Source: CAVWSM01 sp963757805
Lineage (GTDB): Bacteria; Actinomycetota; Actinomycetes; Jiangellales; Jiangellaceae
Assembly (NCBI GenBank): GCA_963757805.1
Contig: CAVWSM010000020.1
Location: forward strand, 62,001-126,000
Direction: 5' to 3'
Length of the DNA: 64,000 nucleotides
In this document: piece by piece, positions 52,574-62,794 of the stretch
Layout: the number at the start of each line of letters is the position of its first letter
Numbering within the stretch: the stretch's first letter is position 1
Program-made: the position numbers and the translations under genes
The notes under the pieces: generated by a model
Told to the model about the DNA's origin: nothing
Seen by the model: only the letters and a program-made list of their open reading frames with translations
The model's database searches: none

Positions 52574-52680
52574 GCCCTGCGCGCAGCCAGCCGAGTCTTC
52601 AGCTCGTCCCAGGTCAGCCCGATCGACGGGTCCGCCTGAAGCTCTGCTGCCCGCGCCCGGATCATCGCCTTCTGTTCGTC
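52570..52680 (-). pseudogene. Addiction-module antitoxin, C-terminal remnant
   Basis: The minus-strand frame that ends in GTGA with the toxin start encodes DEQKAMIRARAAELQADPSI followed by GLTWDELKTRLAARRA, the C-terminal half of a small addiction-module antitoxin. Beyond 52680 the similarity stops abruptly, no start codon fits, and the opposite strand becomes an integrase fragment. About 35-40 N-terminal residues are missing. Confidence 0.7.
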
Positions 52681-52681
52681 G

Positions 52682-52948
52682 GTGCTGCGCGACGCCGGGC
52701 TGTCCGGAATCAAGCTCCACGACCTGCGGCACTTCTACGCCTCCGGCCTCATCGCCGCTGGTTGCGATGTGGTGACCGTCCAGCGCTCGCTCGGCCACGC
52801 CAAGGCGACCACGACACTCAACACCTACGCCCACCTCTGGCCGACCGCCGAAGACCGCACCCGCAAGGCCGCGGAGTCGATCATGTCCGCGTCGCTCGGC
52901 GAGCCGTCCGCGCCCCTAGCCGAGTTGGGAGCGAGTGCGGGTGAGTGA
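52682..52948 (+). pseudogene. Tyrosine recombinase (phage-type integrase), C-terminal catalytic remnant
   Basis: An 88-residue remnant with KLHDLRHFYASGLIAAG (catalytic Arg in HDLRH), RSLGHAKATTTLNTYAHLWP (catalytic His and the Tyr nucleophile), and a normal integrase tail. The N-terminal arm-binding and core-binding domains, some 250-300 residues, are absent. The fragment begins at the point where the antitoxin breaks off, so one deletion probably removed the 5' halves of both divergent genes. Confidence 0.85.
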
Positions 52949-53254
52949 TCCGCCCCTAGGATCGCAGCTGCACTGCGCCGGGCGTCGCCCATGAATCCAC
53001 GGTGCGTCACAGTTCCCAACATCACGCCAGGAGGTGCCGCTCCCCGCACGGCGCACTTGCCCTGAGTTCGATCGTTTGGAGCGCCCCGGTCCATGTCGCC
53101 CGCAGATGAGCCTTTGCGCTTCGAGTGAGTGCGCCAAGGCCGAGCGGGGCTGCGCGGACTCGACCTTGGTCCGTGCGATGTGGCTTCGGAACTGGCGTGC
53201 TGCATGTCGCCCGTCCGAGCAGTGCTGAAAGTGCACAGGTGTTAGCCTGAATGT
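52949..53254. other. 306-bp region between integrase remnant and HTH gene
   Basis: No recognisable gene on either strand; minus-strand open frames here are Arg/Ser-rich shadows. The last 40 bases (GTGCACAGGTGTTAGCCTGAATG) precede the HTH ATG and may include its promoter. Confidence 0.45.
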
Positions 53255-53833
53255 ATGGATGGTGACTCTGATTTCCTGAACGTTCGCGAGACCGCTCGTC
53301 GGCTTGGCGTGCACGTGAACACCGTGCGGGCGTACGCCAAGCAGGGACTGCTTCCGGACGCGCGGGTGCCGGGGACGTCGTTCTACAAATTCCGTGCAAG
53401 CGACGTGGAGCGCCTCAAGGCGCAGCGAGGAGCACCGGCCGGTGAGTCTCACCGCCGAACGACGAACGGCCAGTCCCGAGCTTGCGACCGCAAGCCAGCT
53501 TGCGCTTTGGCCCGAAACGAACGCTCGCGAAGCTCAGGATCGGCTTCCAGAGTTGGTGCGCAGGCTGTTGTTCGAAACCCCCGGCGCGGGCCAGATCTCC
53601 ATTCGCACAAGGGACGGCGTCGCCCTTGCCGGAAAGGACGGCGTCGCGACCCTCGAGGGGCAGACGCAACTGCTACCGGCCGGACAGATTTGGTTCGAGT
53701 TCGGCACCGACAAGGACTCCAAGCGCAAAGCCACGAAGGACTACGACGGGCGAAAGAGCGAGGCGTCACGGGACGTGACCTTCATCTTCGTGACGATCCG
53801 TCGATGGCAAGGCAAGGACACGTGGGCCGCTGA
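53255..53833 (+). CDS. Excisionase/MerR-like helix-turn-helix protein (C-terminal part doubtful)
   Basis: Residues 7-60 form a clear HTH_17-type domain: DFLNVRETARRLGVHVNTVR, then YAKQGLLPDARVPGTSFYKF and SDVERLKAQRG. Such proteins act as excisionases or regulators on mobile elements. After about residue 62 the frame runs through the start of the large cargo gene as Arg-rich sequence that does not look coding. A one-base shift would end the protein at TGA 53443-53445, overlapping the cargo GTG as GTGA, so a frameshift near the end is likely. Confidence 0.65.
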   Translation: MDGDSDFLNVRETARRLGVHVNTVRAYAKQGLLPDARVPGTSFYKFRASDVERLKAQRGAPAGESHRRTTNGQSRACDRKPACALARNERSRSSGSASRVGAQAVVRNPRRGPDLHSHKGRRRPCRKGRRRDPRGADATATGRTDLVRVRHRQGLQAQSHEGLRRAKERGVTGRDLHLRDDPSMARQGHVGR

Positions 53834-56800
53834 GCGACGAGCCGAGCAACTCTTTAAGGACGTCCTCGCCCTCGATGCCGATGACCTCGAAGCGTGGCTG
53901 CAGGTTGCGCCCGCCGCTCACCTGTGGATCTCGGAGAGTCTCGGTCTCCGACCCCGGGACGCTCTGACTCTGGAGAGTTGGTGGGGCCGCTCTTGCGCTG
54001 CGACCGAACCGGCTCTTCCGCTGAAGCTCTTCATCGCCGGGCGAGCTAAGGAGGCGCGGCAACTGCGCTCGCTGCTTGGTGAGGAGCCGAGGATCACATC
54101 GATCCAGACCGAGTGGGCCGAGGACGCCTTGGGGTTTCTGCATGCCTCGCTCACGCCCGACGACGACAATGCCAGCGAGCCCGCCGCCGTCACAATCGTT
54201 CATTCCGCGGATGTCTGGGATCGGATGGTGGCGTTCCCAGGGCCCGGGATCTTGGTGCCCGACTTCGACAATGCAGACGTGACTCGTGCCCTCGCTAGCG
54301 GTAGGCATGTCGTGTCCATCGTCGATAGCGGGTCCGCCGTCCGTCGCACCGTTGACGTTCGCCTGCCGCGGGTTGGCCGGAACGAGGCGGCCGAGGCCTT
54401 CCGAGCAGGTGACGTCGAGTGGCGAAAGGCAGATCGACTCGCGGTACTTGCTCGTCGGAGCATGCCCGCATTGGTGCGCCGCCTTTCGCGCTCACCTCGC
54501 GTGCGGCAGCCCGCGTGGTCTCAGCCGCCGCTGGCCGACACGCTCGCTGCACTGATGTTGGCCAGTCCCTGGACTGATCTACCCGAGGACCTGCAGGTCC
54601 TGAGCGAACTGGCCGGCATCCCCCCGGTCGACCTGCAGCGCGCTATCGCCGACGCCAGTCGTGGATCCGATCCGGCGATCCGGAACGTGCGGAACGTCTT
54701 TGTGTTCACCTCTTTGGAGGAGGCGTTCCTCGAGTTCGGCAACCGCGTCTCATCAGATCTGGCATCGCGATGGGCAGAGATCGCGACCAGCGTTCTTCTG
54801 GACCCCAATCCCTATGAGGGCCTCACGTCGCACGAGCGGATCGCAGCTCAATTGAAGGGACAGCGCCGAACCTACTCTCCTGCCCTTCGGCGCGGCATCG
54901 CCGACAGTCTCGCCCTGGCAGGAGCGATTGAGGCAGTCCCCGGTGGCACCAATCACGCTTCCTCGGTGGCCGAACGGGTCGTGCGGGACGTGCTGCGTCA
55001 AGTAGTTACCGGCGCCGAGGGTCATACCTGGGGAGCTATCGCCGATGTGCTACCGCTACTTGCCGAGGCAGCTCCAGACACCTTCTTGTCGGCGCTGGAA
55101 GACGACCTTGCAACCAGCGAGCCGACTGTCGGCCGCCTGTTTCAGGCCATTGACGATCCACTGGCACTGGGACCATCGGGTCAACAACACCACCTGTTGT
55201 GGGCCCTGGAAGTGCTCTGCTGGTCGCCCGACCATCTCGTTCGCGCAACACAGATCCTGACCGAGCTCTGCCGTTACGAACTGCCGAAGAACTCGGGCAA
55301 CAATCCCCTCGCGAGCATGTCGACCGTCCTTTGCGGATGGATCCGGAACACTGGCGCAGATCTTGGGACGCGGCTCCAAGCCCTCGACGCTTGCCGGGTC
55401 GTGAGCGCGACGACTGGCTGGGCTCTGCTCAAGGGGCTCTGGCCCGACAGCAATGCCTGGGTCTCGCCGCCCAGTGAGCCGCGCTATCAACTGTGGAAGC
55501 CCACCAGCGAGCGAGTGCCGAGCAGCGAATGGTTCGCGTTCGCGACGAGCCTGGTCGACCGAGCACTCGCGTGGGCCACGGCAGATCGCACCGCCCTGCC
55601 GTGGCTTGTCGAAGCGCTCTCCACGATTGGCCCAGACGAAGCGAATCGCATCATCGAGTTCCTCGAGGCGGAAGTAGAGCGCGGCGACTTGGATGAGGAC
55701 GTTCGGCTTGCCCTGTTTGAACAGGTCCGAGAGATCGCCGCGCGGCACGAGCGTTTCCAAACCGCGGACTGGGCGATGCCTGCGGAGCGACGCACCCGCT
55801 TGAGCAGCCTGGCGGAATTGCTCCAGCCTGCTGACGACCTGCGCCGGTTCGCATATCTCTTCAATTGGCACCCGGACCTGTCCGATGCAGACCTGACCGA
55901 CTACGAGCACTACTCGACAGAGCTGGAAGCCAAACGGCGCGAAGCGCTTGATGTGCTGTTCGCCAGGCCCGACGGCTGGGAGCAACTCGCCGCAGTAGCG
56001 GCGCGGGCTGAGGCTCCGACGCAGGTCGGTTGGGTGCTGTCGACCTACGACAGGGTCGACGCGCTCGACACCATGCTTGAGTGGCTGGCATCGGAGAGCG
56101 CGGCGCTCCAGCAAGCCGCCGCAACGTGGGTTCGTAGTCACCTCGCGGTTTATGGGCCAGCGGATCTTAGGCGTGCGCTCGAGCGGGGCGACGTTGCGAA
56201 CCCGAGCCACAAGCTATTCGTGCTCAACGTCCCGACGGCGAGCCGGTTCTGGGAGGTGCTCCACGAGTATCCCGACGCTGAGGCTCTCTTCTGGGCCGAG
56301 GCGCCGTTCGAGGTCGTTCCCCATGAAGATCTCACCAAAGCGATTGAGTTGCTTCTTGAGCGGGCACGAGCTTGGTCAGCGATTGCCGTAGCAAGTCACG
56401 GAATTTTCAACCCGACAGCAGACCAGAAGCAGCATCTACCGAGCGCCACGCTGGTCCTGTCTGCCTTGCGCGCGGCGATCACACAGGACCCGGGTAGGGC
56501 GGGTATCCCGCAGATGACTGGCCACTACGTCGGGACATTGCTGGACTACTTGGCTGCAGCTGGTGTGTCGGTCGCCGACCTGGCATCTCTGGAATTTGGC
56601 TATTTCAGGCTCCTTGAGCACAACCGCGAGCCACACGCCCTGAACCAAGCGCTTGCCTCGGACCCTGCCCTGTTCATTGATCTTGTTCGCCGCACGTTCC
56701 GGGGCGCGAACGAGCCCCGCCGTCAGAGCAAGAGCTCGGATCCGCTAACTGAGCACGCCTGGTGGGTCCTTCACGGTTGGCATGGCTTCCCGGGGCGACA

Positions 56801-57230
56801 GGAGGACGGCACGCTTGATGAAGCCGCGATGCAGGAGTGGGTCAGGCAGGCTCGTCTGCAACTATCCGATTTCGACCGAGCGGACATCGGTGACGAGCTG
56901 ATTGGTCAAACCTTTGCCCACGCGCCGGTCGACGCGGGCGGAATCTGGCCACCAGTTCCAGTTCGAGATCTCATCGAGTCGATCGGGAGTCGGAACCTGG
57001 AGAACGGCGTTATCAACGGCCGTTTGAACAGCCGTGGTATCACGACGCGTGGTGCTTATGAGGGCGGCGGTCAGGAGCGAACGCTGGCTGAGCAGTACAA
57101 GCAGTGGAGTCTGGGTGTTCAGGTGCAGTGGCCCCGAACTGCTCGAATCCTGCGCGCGATTGCAGAGTCGTACGAACGGGACGCGGCCCGTGAAGACGAA
57201 AGAGCTCAACTCGACCAAGATCTGGACTGA
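53442..57230 (+). CDS. Very large cargo protein (about 1262 aa) with nuclease-like N-terminus and helical body; candidate defence protein
   Basis: Start taken at GTG 53442 behind GAGGAG. Residues 40-170 look like a diverged PD-(D/E)XK-type fold: GKDGVAT (64-70), WFEFGTDKDSKRKATKDY (84-101), FIFVTIRRW (114-122) and DADDLEAWL (145-153). Residues 180-330 resemble an alpha/beta domain (LKLFIAGRAKEARQLRSLL, GPGILVPDFDNADVTRAL). About 330-1250 is helix-rich with solenoid-like character. No Walker A GxxxxGK(S/T) is visible. It is not a named family to me, and it is the only large gene of the integrated element. Base composition looks lower in GC than the host genes. Confidence 0.75.
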   Translation: MSLTAERRTASPELATASQLALWPETNAREAQDRLPELVRRLLFETPGAGQISIRTRDGVALAGKDGVATLEGQTQLLPAGQIWFEFGTDKDSKRKATKDYDGRKSEASRDVTFIFVTIRRWQGKDTWAAERRAEQLFKDVLALDADDLEAWLQVAPAAHLWISESLGLRPRDALTLESWWGRSCAATEPALPLKLFIAGRAKEARQLRSLLGEEPRITSIQTEWAEDALGFLHASLTPDDDNASEPAAVTIVHSADVWDRMVAFPGPGILVPDFDNADVTRALASGRHVVSIVDSGSAVRRTVDVRLPRVGRNEAAEAFRAGDVEWRKADRLAVLARRSMPALVRRLSRSPRVRQPAWSQPPLADTLAALMLASPWTDLPEDLQVLSELAGIPPVDLQRAIADASRGSDPAIRNVRNVFVFTSLEEAFLEFGNRVSSDLASRWAEIATSVLLDPNPYEGLTSHERIAAQLKGQRRTYSPALRRGIADSLALAGAIEAVPGGTNHASSVAERVVRDVLRQVVTGAEGHTWGAIADVLPLLAEAAPDTFLSALEDDLATSEPTVGRLFQAIDDPLALGPSGQQHHLLWALEVLCWSPDHLVRATQILTELCRYELPKNSGNNPLASMSTVLCGWIRNTGADLGTRLQALDACRVVSATTGWALLKGLWPDSNAWVSPPSEPRYQLWKPTSERVPSSEWFAFATSLVDRALAWATADRTALPWLVEALSTIGPDEANRIIEFLEAEVERGDLDEDVRLALFEQVREIAARHERFQTADWAMPAERRTRLSSLAELLQPADDLRRFAYLFNWHPDLSDADLTDYEHYSTELEAKRREALDVLFARPDGWEQLAAVAARAEAPTQVGWVLSTYDRVDALDTMLEWLASESAALQQAAATWVRSHLAVYGPADLRRALERGDVANPSHKLFVLNVPTASRFWEVLHEYPDAEALFWAEAPFEVVPHEDLTKAIELLLERARAWSAIAVASHGIFNPTADQKQHLPSATLVLSALRAAITQDPGRAGIPQMTGHYVGTLLDYLAAAGVSVADLASLEFGYFRLLEHNREPHALNQALASDPALFIDLVRRTFRGANEPRRQSKSSDPLTEHAWWVLHGWHGFPGRQEDGTLDEAAMQEWVRQARLQLSDFDRADIGDELIGQTFAHAPVDAGGIWPPVPVRDLIESIGSRNLENGVINGRLNSRGITTRGAYEGGGQERTLAEQYKQWSLGVQVQWPRTARILRAIAESYERDAAREDERAQLDQDLD

Positions 57231-57536
57231 CCGAGAGCCCGGCCGACATTAGTTGATAACCCGAATCTGGCCGTCCCGCTCAATCCAGAGGGTCGCGCCC
57301 GAGATCGCGTCTTTGAGGACGTGGGCGATGCCCTCTGCACCCCCGGTCCAATGACTTGCTGGACGCGCCTGTCATCGCCCCCATAGTGGCGTGAATGCTC
57401 CGCCAGCCGGTAGCGCCGAGCTCGAGAGATCGGCCCTCCAAGACAGCCCGATCTAGCCCGCCCGGCTGAAATTGTTGCGGACTCCGTGCGGACCGAGAGA
57501 CGCCATACCCCCTCCGACCTGCGGAAACGCTGCGGT
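57231..57536. other. Right end of the element: arm-type repeats and a decayed minus-strand reading frame
   Basis: Arm repeat B lies at 57475-57495 and repeat A at 57516-57530, six bases from the right core. Between 57253 and about 57430, the minus strand reads LAEHSRHYGGDDRRVQQVIG in one frame and EGIAHVLKDAISGATLWIER then DGQIRVIN and a stop in another. This looks like the end of a protein gene with one frameshift and no start. I cannot assign a family. Confidence 0.45.
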
Positions 57537-58610
<1,074 letters not shown>

Positions 58611-58704
58611 AGGGCTCAATCGTACGTGCCTGGGGAGGGTGCTCCCCCGCCCGCGGCGGCGCGTCACCCGAGTTCTGTCCAGGGGTCGCGGCACAGTGTG
58701 AGCC

Positions 58705-60120
58705 ATGGAACTGATCACGCTCTTCGTCCTGCTTCTCGGCCTCGTCATCGGTGCCCTCGTCGGCGCTCTTGTTGCCGGCAGCAGGCTGCGGGCCGACGCG
58801 ACGGCGCGGGTCGACGCGGTGGTGTCTGACCTCCGGGTGGCCGAGGCCGAGGCGGCCGCGCTGTCCGCCACCCTCGACACCGAGCGCGACTCCGCCCGGC
58901 AGCGGATCGACGACCTCCGGGTCGAGCAGCAGCGGCTGGCTGAGCAGTTCCGCGCGCTGTCGAGCAAGGCACTGGCCGACAACGCCCAAGCCTTCCTGCA
59001 GCTCGCCGACGAGCGGTTCAAGGCAGCCCAGGTTGCGGCGGCCGGCGAGCTCGAGCAGCGCAAGCAGGCGGTCGAGCACCTGGTGGCACCGCTGACCGAG
59101 TCGCTGGGCAAGGTCGCCGAGCAGATCAACGTCGTCGAGCAGGCCCGCACGAGCGCCTATGCCGAGCTGCGCCAGCAGGTGGAGGGCATGGGCAAGGCGT
59201 CCGAGCAGCTGCGGCTCGAGACCTCGCAGCTCGTCACCGCGCTGCGTGCGCCTCAGATCCGTGGGCGGTGGGGCGAGCTGCAGTTGCGGCGGGTGGTTGA
59301 GAGCGCGGGCATGGTCGAGCACTGCGATTTTGTCGAGCAGGAGTCGGTGACGACCCCAGATGGCACTCTGCGCCCCGACCTCGTCGTGCAGCTTGCAGGC
59401 GGCAAACAGATCGTCGTCGACTCCAAGGTCTCGTTCGCCGGCTACCTCGAGGCGATGGAGGCACGCGACGACACCACCCGCACGGCGCGTCTCACCGCCC
59501 ACGCACGCCATCTCAAGACCCACATCGACGACCTCGGCGGCAAGCGCTACTGGGAGCACTTCGACCCCACGCCCGAGTTCGTCGTGATGTTCGTTCCAGC
59601 AGAGGTCTTCCTCAACGCCGCTCTCGAGCGAGACCCGACGCTGCTTGAGTACGCGTTCGAGCGCAACGTGGTCATCGCGACGCCGGCCACCCTCGTGGCG
59701 TTGCTCCGCACCGTCGCCTACACCTGGCGCCAAGAGGCGCTGGCCAAGAATGCGCAGCAGGTGCTCAACCTTGGACGCGACCTGCACGGCCGGCTGTCGA
59801 CGATGGGCAACCACCTGAGCAAGCTCGGGCGCCAGCTCACTGGCGCCGTCAAGTCCTATAACGACACCGTGTCGTCGATGGAGAGTCGAGTGCTCGTCAC
59901 CGCGCGCAAGATGGCCGACCTCAAAGTGGTCGAGTCAGACCTCGAAGCCCCGGCTCAGATCGAGCTGGTGGCTCGGGAGATTCAGGCGCCCGAGCTTGTC
60001 GCATCGGCCACCGATTCGCTGATCGCCTTCGACGAGATCGAGACTGATGCGCGCTACGGCGTTACGGCGGCGCGCGAGCCGCAGCAGCCGACTGCGATCA
60101 GGCAGTCTGGGCGGCCTTGA
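58705..60120 (+). CDS. rmuC: RmuC-family DNA recombination protein
   Basis: A 471-residue protein. N-terminal membrane helix (residues 3-25), then a coiled coil (about 30-150, rich in Glu, Arg, Gln and Leu) and the RmuC nuclease-like core: APQIRGRWGELQLRRVVESAGM, LRPDLVVQLAGGKQIVVDSK and PEFVVMFVPAE. It limits inversion at short repeats in E. coli. Its last 23 bases overlap ispH on the other strand. Confidence 0.93.
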   Translation: MELITLFVLLLGLVIGALVGALVAGSRLRADATARVDAVVSDLRVAEAEAAALSATLDTERDSARQRIDDLRVEQQRLAEQFRALSSKALADNAQAFLQLADERFKAAQVAAAGELEQRKQAVEHLVAPLTESLGKVAEQINVVEQARTSAYAELRQQVEGMGKASEQLRLETSQLVTALRAPQIRGRWGELQLRRVVESAGMVEHCDFVEQESVTTPDGTLRPDLVVQLAGGKQIVVDSKVSFAGYLEAMEARDDTTRTARLTAHARHLKTHIDDLGGKRYWEHFDPTPEFVVMFVPAEVFLNAALERDPTLLEYAFERNVVIATPATLVALLRTVAYTWRQEALAKNAQQVLNLGRDLHGRLSTMGNHLSKLGRQLTGAVKSYNDTVSSMESRVLVTARKMADLKVVESDLEAPAQIELVAREIQAPELVASATDSLIAFDEIETDARYGVTAAREPQQPTAIRQSGRP

Positions 60121-61063
60121 GATCGCGGCGCAGCTCGGTAGGCAGCGAGAAGATCAGCGACTCCTCCGCTGACTGCACCTCCTCCGCAGCGGGGAAGCCG
60201 CGCTCGGCGAGCAGGTCGAGCACGCCGCGCACCAGATCCTCCGGCACGGATGCACCGCTGGTCACACCAACGGTGTTGACCCCCTCGAGCCATGCCGGGT
60301 CGATCTCGGCGGCGTTGTCGACCCGGTGGGACGCCTTTGCCCCGGCCTCCAGGGCCACCTCGACCAGGCGCACCGAGTTGGATGAGTTGCCCGAGCCGAC
60401 CACGATGACGAGGTCTGCCTCGGCGGCGATTTCCTTGACTGCGATCTGCCGGTTCTGCGTGGCGTAGCAGATGTCGTCGCTCGGCGGGTCGAGCAGAAGC
60501 GGGAAGCGCTCGCGCAGCCGCGACACCGTCTGCATCGTCTCGTCGACCGAGAGGGTGGTCTGCGACAGCCACGCCACCTTGGCGGGATCGCGCACCGTCA
60601 CCGAGTCGACGTGCTCGGGCCCGTCGACCAGCGTGATGTTGGCCGGGGCCTCACCCGCGGTGCCCTCGACCTCTTCGTGGCCCTCATGACCGATGAGCAG
60701 GATGTCGTAGTCGTCAGCAGCGAACCGCCGCGCCTCGTGGTGCACCTTGGTGACGAGCGGGCAGGTGGCGTCGATCGTGCGCAAGCTGCGCATCTTGGCG
60801 TCGTCGTGAACGGCCGGCGAGACACCGTGGGCCGAGAAGATCACCCGCGCGCCCTCAGGCACCTCGTCGAGCTCATCGACGAAGATTGCCCCGCGCTGCT
60901 CAAGCGACTGCACGACGTGCTTGTTGTGCACGATCTGCTTGCGCACATAGACCGGCGCCCCGTACAGCTCGAGCGCCTTCTCCACTGTCACAACGGCCCG
61001 GTCGACGCCCGCGCAATAGCCTCGGGGCGCAGCAAGCAGGACGCGTCGTGTGGTGTCAGGCAT
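60098..61063 (-). CDS. ispH: 4-hydroxy-3-methylbut-2-enyl diphosphate reductase
   Basis: A 321-residue enzyme with the three cluster cysteines in LAAPRGYCAGVDRAV, DATCPLVTKVH and DICYATQNRQ. The substrate-binding SGNSSNSVRL is also present. It is the last step of the MEP isoprenoid pathway. The ychF-ispH-xseA-xseB neighbourhood is conserved in Actinobacteria. An N-terminal start at ATG 61063 (MPDTTRRVLLAAPRGYC) matches the family. Confidence 0.97.
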   Translation of the reverse strand: MPDTTRRVLLAAPRGYCAGVDRAVVTVEKALELYGAPVYVRKQIVHNKHVVQSLEQRGAIFVDELDEVPEGARVIFSAHGVSPAVHDDAKMRSLRTIDATCPLVTKVHHEARRFAADDYDILLIGHEGHEEVEGTAGEAPANITLVDGPEHVDSVTVRDPAKVAWLSQTTLSVDETMQTVSRLRERFPLLLDPPSDDICYATQNRQIAVKEIAAEADLVIVVGSGNSSNSVRLVEVALEAGAKASHRVDNAAEIDPAWLEGVNTVGVTSGASVPEDLVRGVLDLLAERGFPAAEEVQSAEESLIFSLPTELRRDLKAAQTA

Positions 61064-61124
61064 GCGCCCAGTCTACGGGCCGCGGCTGGGCGGCTCCCAG
61101 AGCCGGGCGCGCGTCCGGGGCCGG

Positions 61125-61499
61125 CTAGCCGAGTGCCGCCTTCGCCGCGGCGAGGTCGTCGGCAGCCACCACGAGTCGGGTCCGCGTCGCGAGGTAGACG
61201 AGGCTGACGTTGACACCCGCGTCACCGAGCCGGCGGCCGACATCGCCCAGGACGCCGGGTCGGTCCTCGACCTCGACCACGGCGACCTCCTGCTCGGAGG
61301 CGACCTGGATCCCCGCCGCCTCGAGCGCGGCGAAAGCTCCTGCCGTGTCCTCGACCAGCAAGTGCACCTCGGCTTGACCGCCTCCGCTCGTCACGCCGCA
61401 GAGTCCCTCGATGTTGACCCCCGCCTTGCCGAACGCCTCCCCGAGCCGAGCCATCTCGCCCGGGTGGTCATCGAGATACACCGCAATGTCGGTCGCCAT
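61125..61499 (-). CDS. Tandem ACT-domain protein
   Basis: A 124-residue protein from ATG 61499 (MATDIAVYLDDHPGEMARLG). It holds two ACT-type units, DHPGEMARLGEAFGKAGVNI and EDRPGVLGDVGRRLGDAGVN, each with the conserved ligand-binding Gly. No enzyme domain is attached, so it is probably an amino-acid-sensing regulator. It is divergent from xseA, with about 75 bases between starts. Confidence 0.85.
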   Translation of the reverse strand: MATDIAVYLDDHPGEMARLGEAFGKAGVNIEGLCGVTSGGGQAEVHLLVEDTAGAFAALEAAGIQVASEQEVAVVEVEDRPGVLGDVGRRLGDAGVNVSLVYLATRTRLVVAADDLAAAKAALG

Positions 61500-61574
61500 C
61501 ACTGCACCTCCTGTGGTGCTGGATCCTCTTGGCTCATAGTGTCCGCCGTACGGGCTAGCGTCGCCTCCGTGGCG

Positions 61575-62784
61575 ATGCAGACCTCTCCGGAGAGCCCGGC
61601 ACCCGTGCGTGTTGTGTCCCAGGCGATCGGGTCCTGGATCGACAAGCTCGGCTGGGTCTGGGTGGAGGGGCAGATCGCCCAGCTGACGCTGCGACCGGGG
61701 GCGAGCACGGTGTTCCTCACGCTGCGCGACCCGGCAGCCAACCTCTCGCTGCAGGTCACGTGCACCCGGCAGGTCGTCGCGGCGGTCGATCCGCCCCTCA
61801 GCGACGGTGCCCGGGTCGTCGTGCACGCCAAGCCGTCGTGGTACTTCAACCGCGGCACCCTGTCGCTGCAGGTCGACGAGATCCGGCAGGTCGGGGTCGG
61901 CCAGCTGCTTGCCCGGCTCGAGCACACCCGGCGCATCCTCGCGGCCGAGGGGCTGTTCGCCGAGGAGCGCAAACGGCCCCTGCCGTTCCTGCCGCACGTC
62001 GTCGGTCTGGTGTGCGGACGCGGCAGCGCAGCCGAGCGCGACGTGCTCGACAACGCGCGCCGCCGCTGGCCTGCGGTGCGGTTCCGCGTGGAGAACGTCG
62101 CCGTGCAGGGACACCTCGCTGTGGCGCAGATCACCGACGCGGTGCGAGCGCTCGACCGCGACCCTGAGGTCGACGTCATCGTGGTGGCTCGTGGCGGCGG
62201 GTCGGTCGAGGACCTGCTGCCGTTCTCCGACGAGTCACTCGTACGCACAGTCGCTGCCACCCGCACTCCGGTGGTGAGCGCCATCGGGCACGAGTCCGAC
62301 ACCCCGCTGCTCGACCTGGTGGCCGACGTCCGCGCGTCCACTCCCACCGACGCGGCCAAGCGAGTCGTGCCCGACGTCACCGAGGAGGTTGCGCGGGTCT
62401 CCGCGCTCCGCGATCGGTCCCGCCGAGCGATCACGTCCCGGGTCGACCGGGAGCGAGCAGGGCTGCAAGCCGTCACGGTCGCGACCCGTGCTTGCCGACC
62501 CACTACGCGATGTGTTGCGCCGTGAAGAGGAGGTTGCGGGGTTGCGGGGACGCGCTCGGCGACACCTCACGCACGTGCTCGACCGTGAGGCCGTGCACCT
62601 CGAGCACACCAAGGCACGCGTTGTCGCGCTGTCCCCAGCGGCGACGCTGGCCCGGGGCTACGCCGTGGTCCAGCGCGCCGACGGTCATGTCGTGCGGGCG
62701 CCTGCTGACGTCGAGGTCGGCGACGACCTGCGCGTTCGCCTATCCGAGGGTGAGATCGCCGCGACCGTCCAGGGCACCGCCTAG
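61575..62784 (+). pseudogene. xseA: Exodeoxyribonuclease VII large subunit, interrupted by a one-base insertion
   Basis: Begins at ATG 61575 (GTG at 61569 also open). The OB-fold nucleic-acid-binding domain comes first, then the catalytic core with FLPHVVGLVCGRGSAAERDVL, VVARGGGSVEDLLPF and AIGHESDTPLLD. Near 62478 the frame fails. The C-terminal 100 residues (RPVLADPLRDVLRREEEV to VRLSEGEIAATVQGTA) continue in another frame to 62784. Removing the A in GTCACGG joins QAV to RSRPVLADP. With xseB it degrades single-stranded DNA. Confidence 0.88.
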
Positions 62785-62794
62785 GGTTGGCGCC

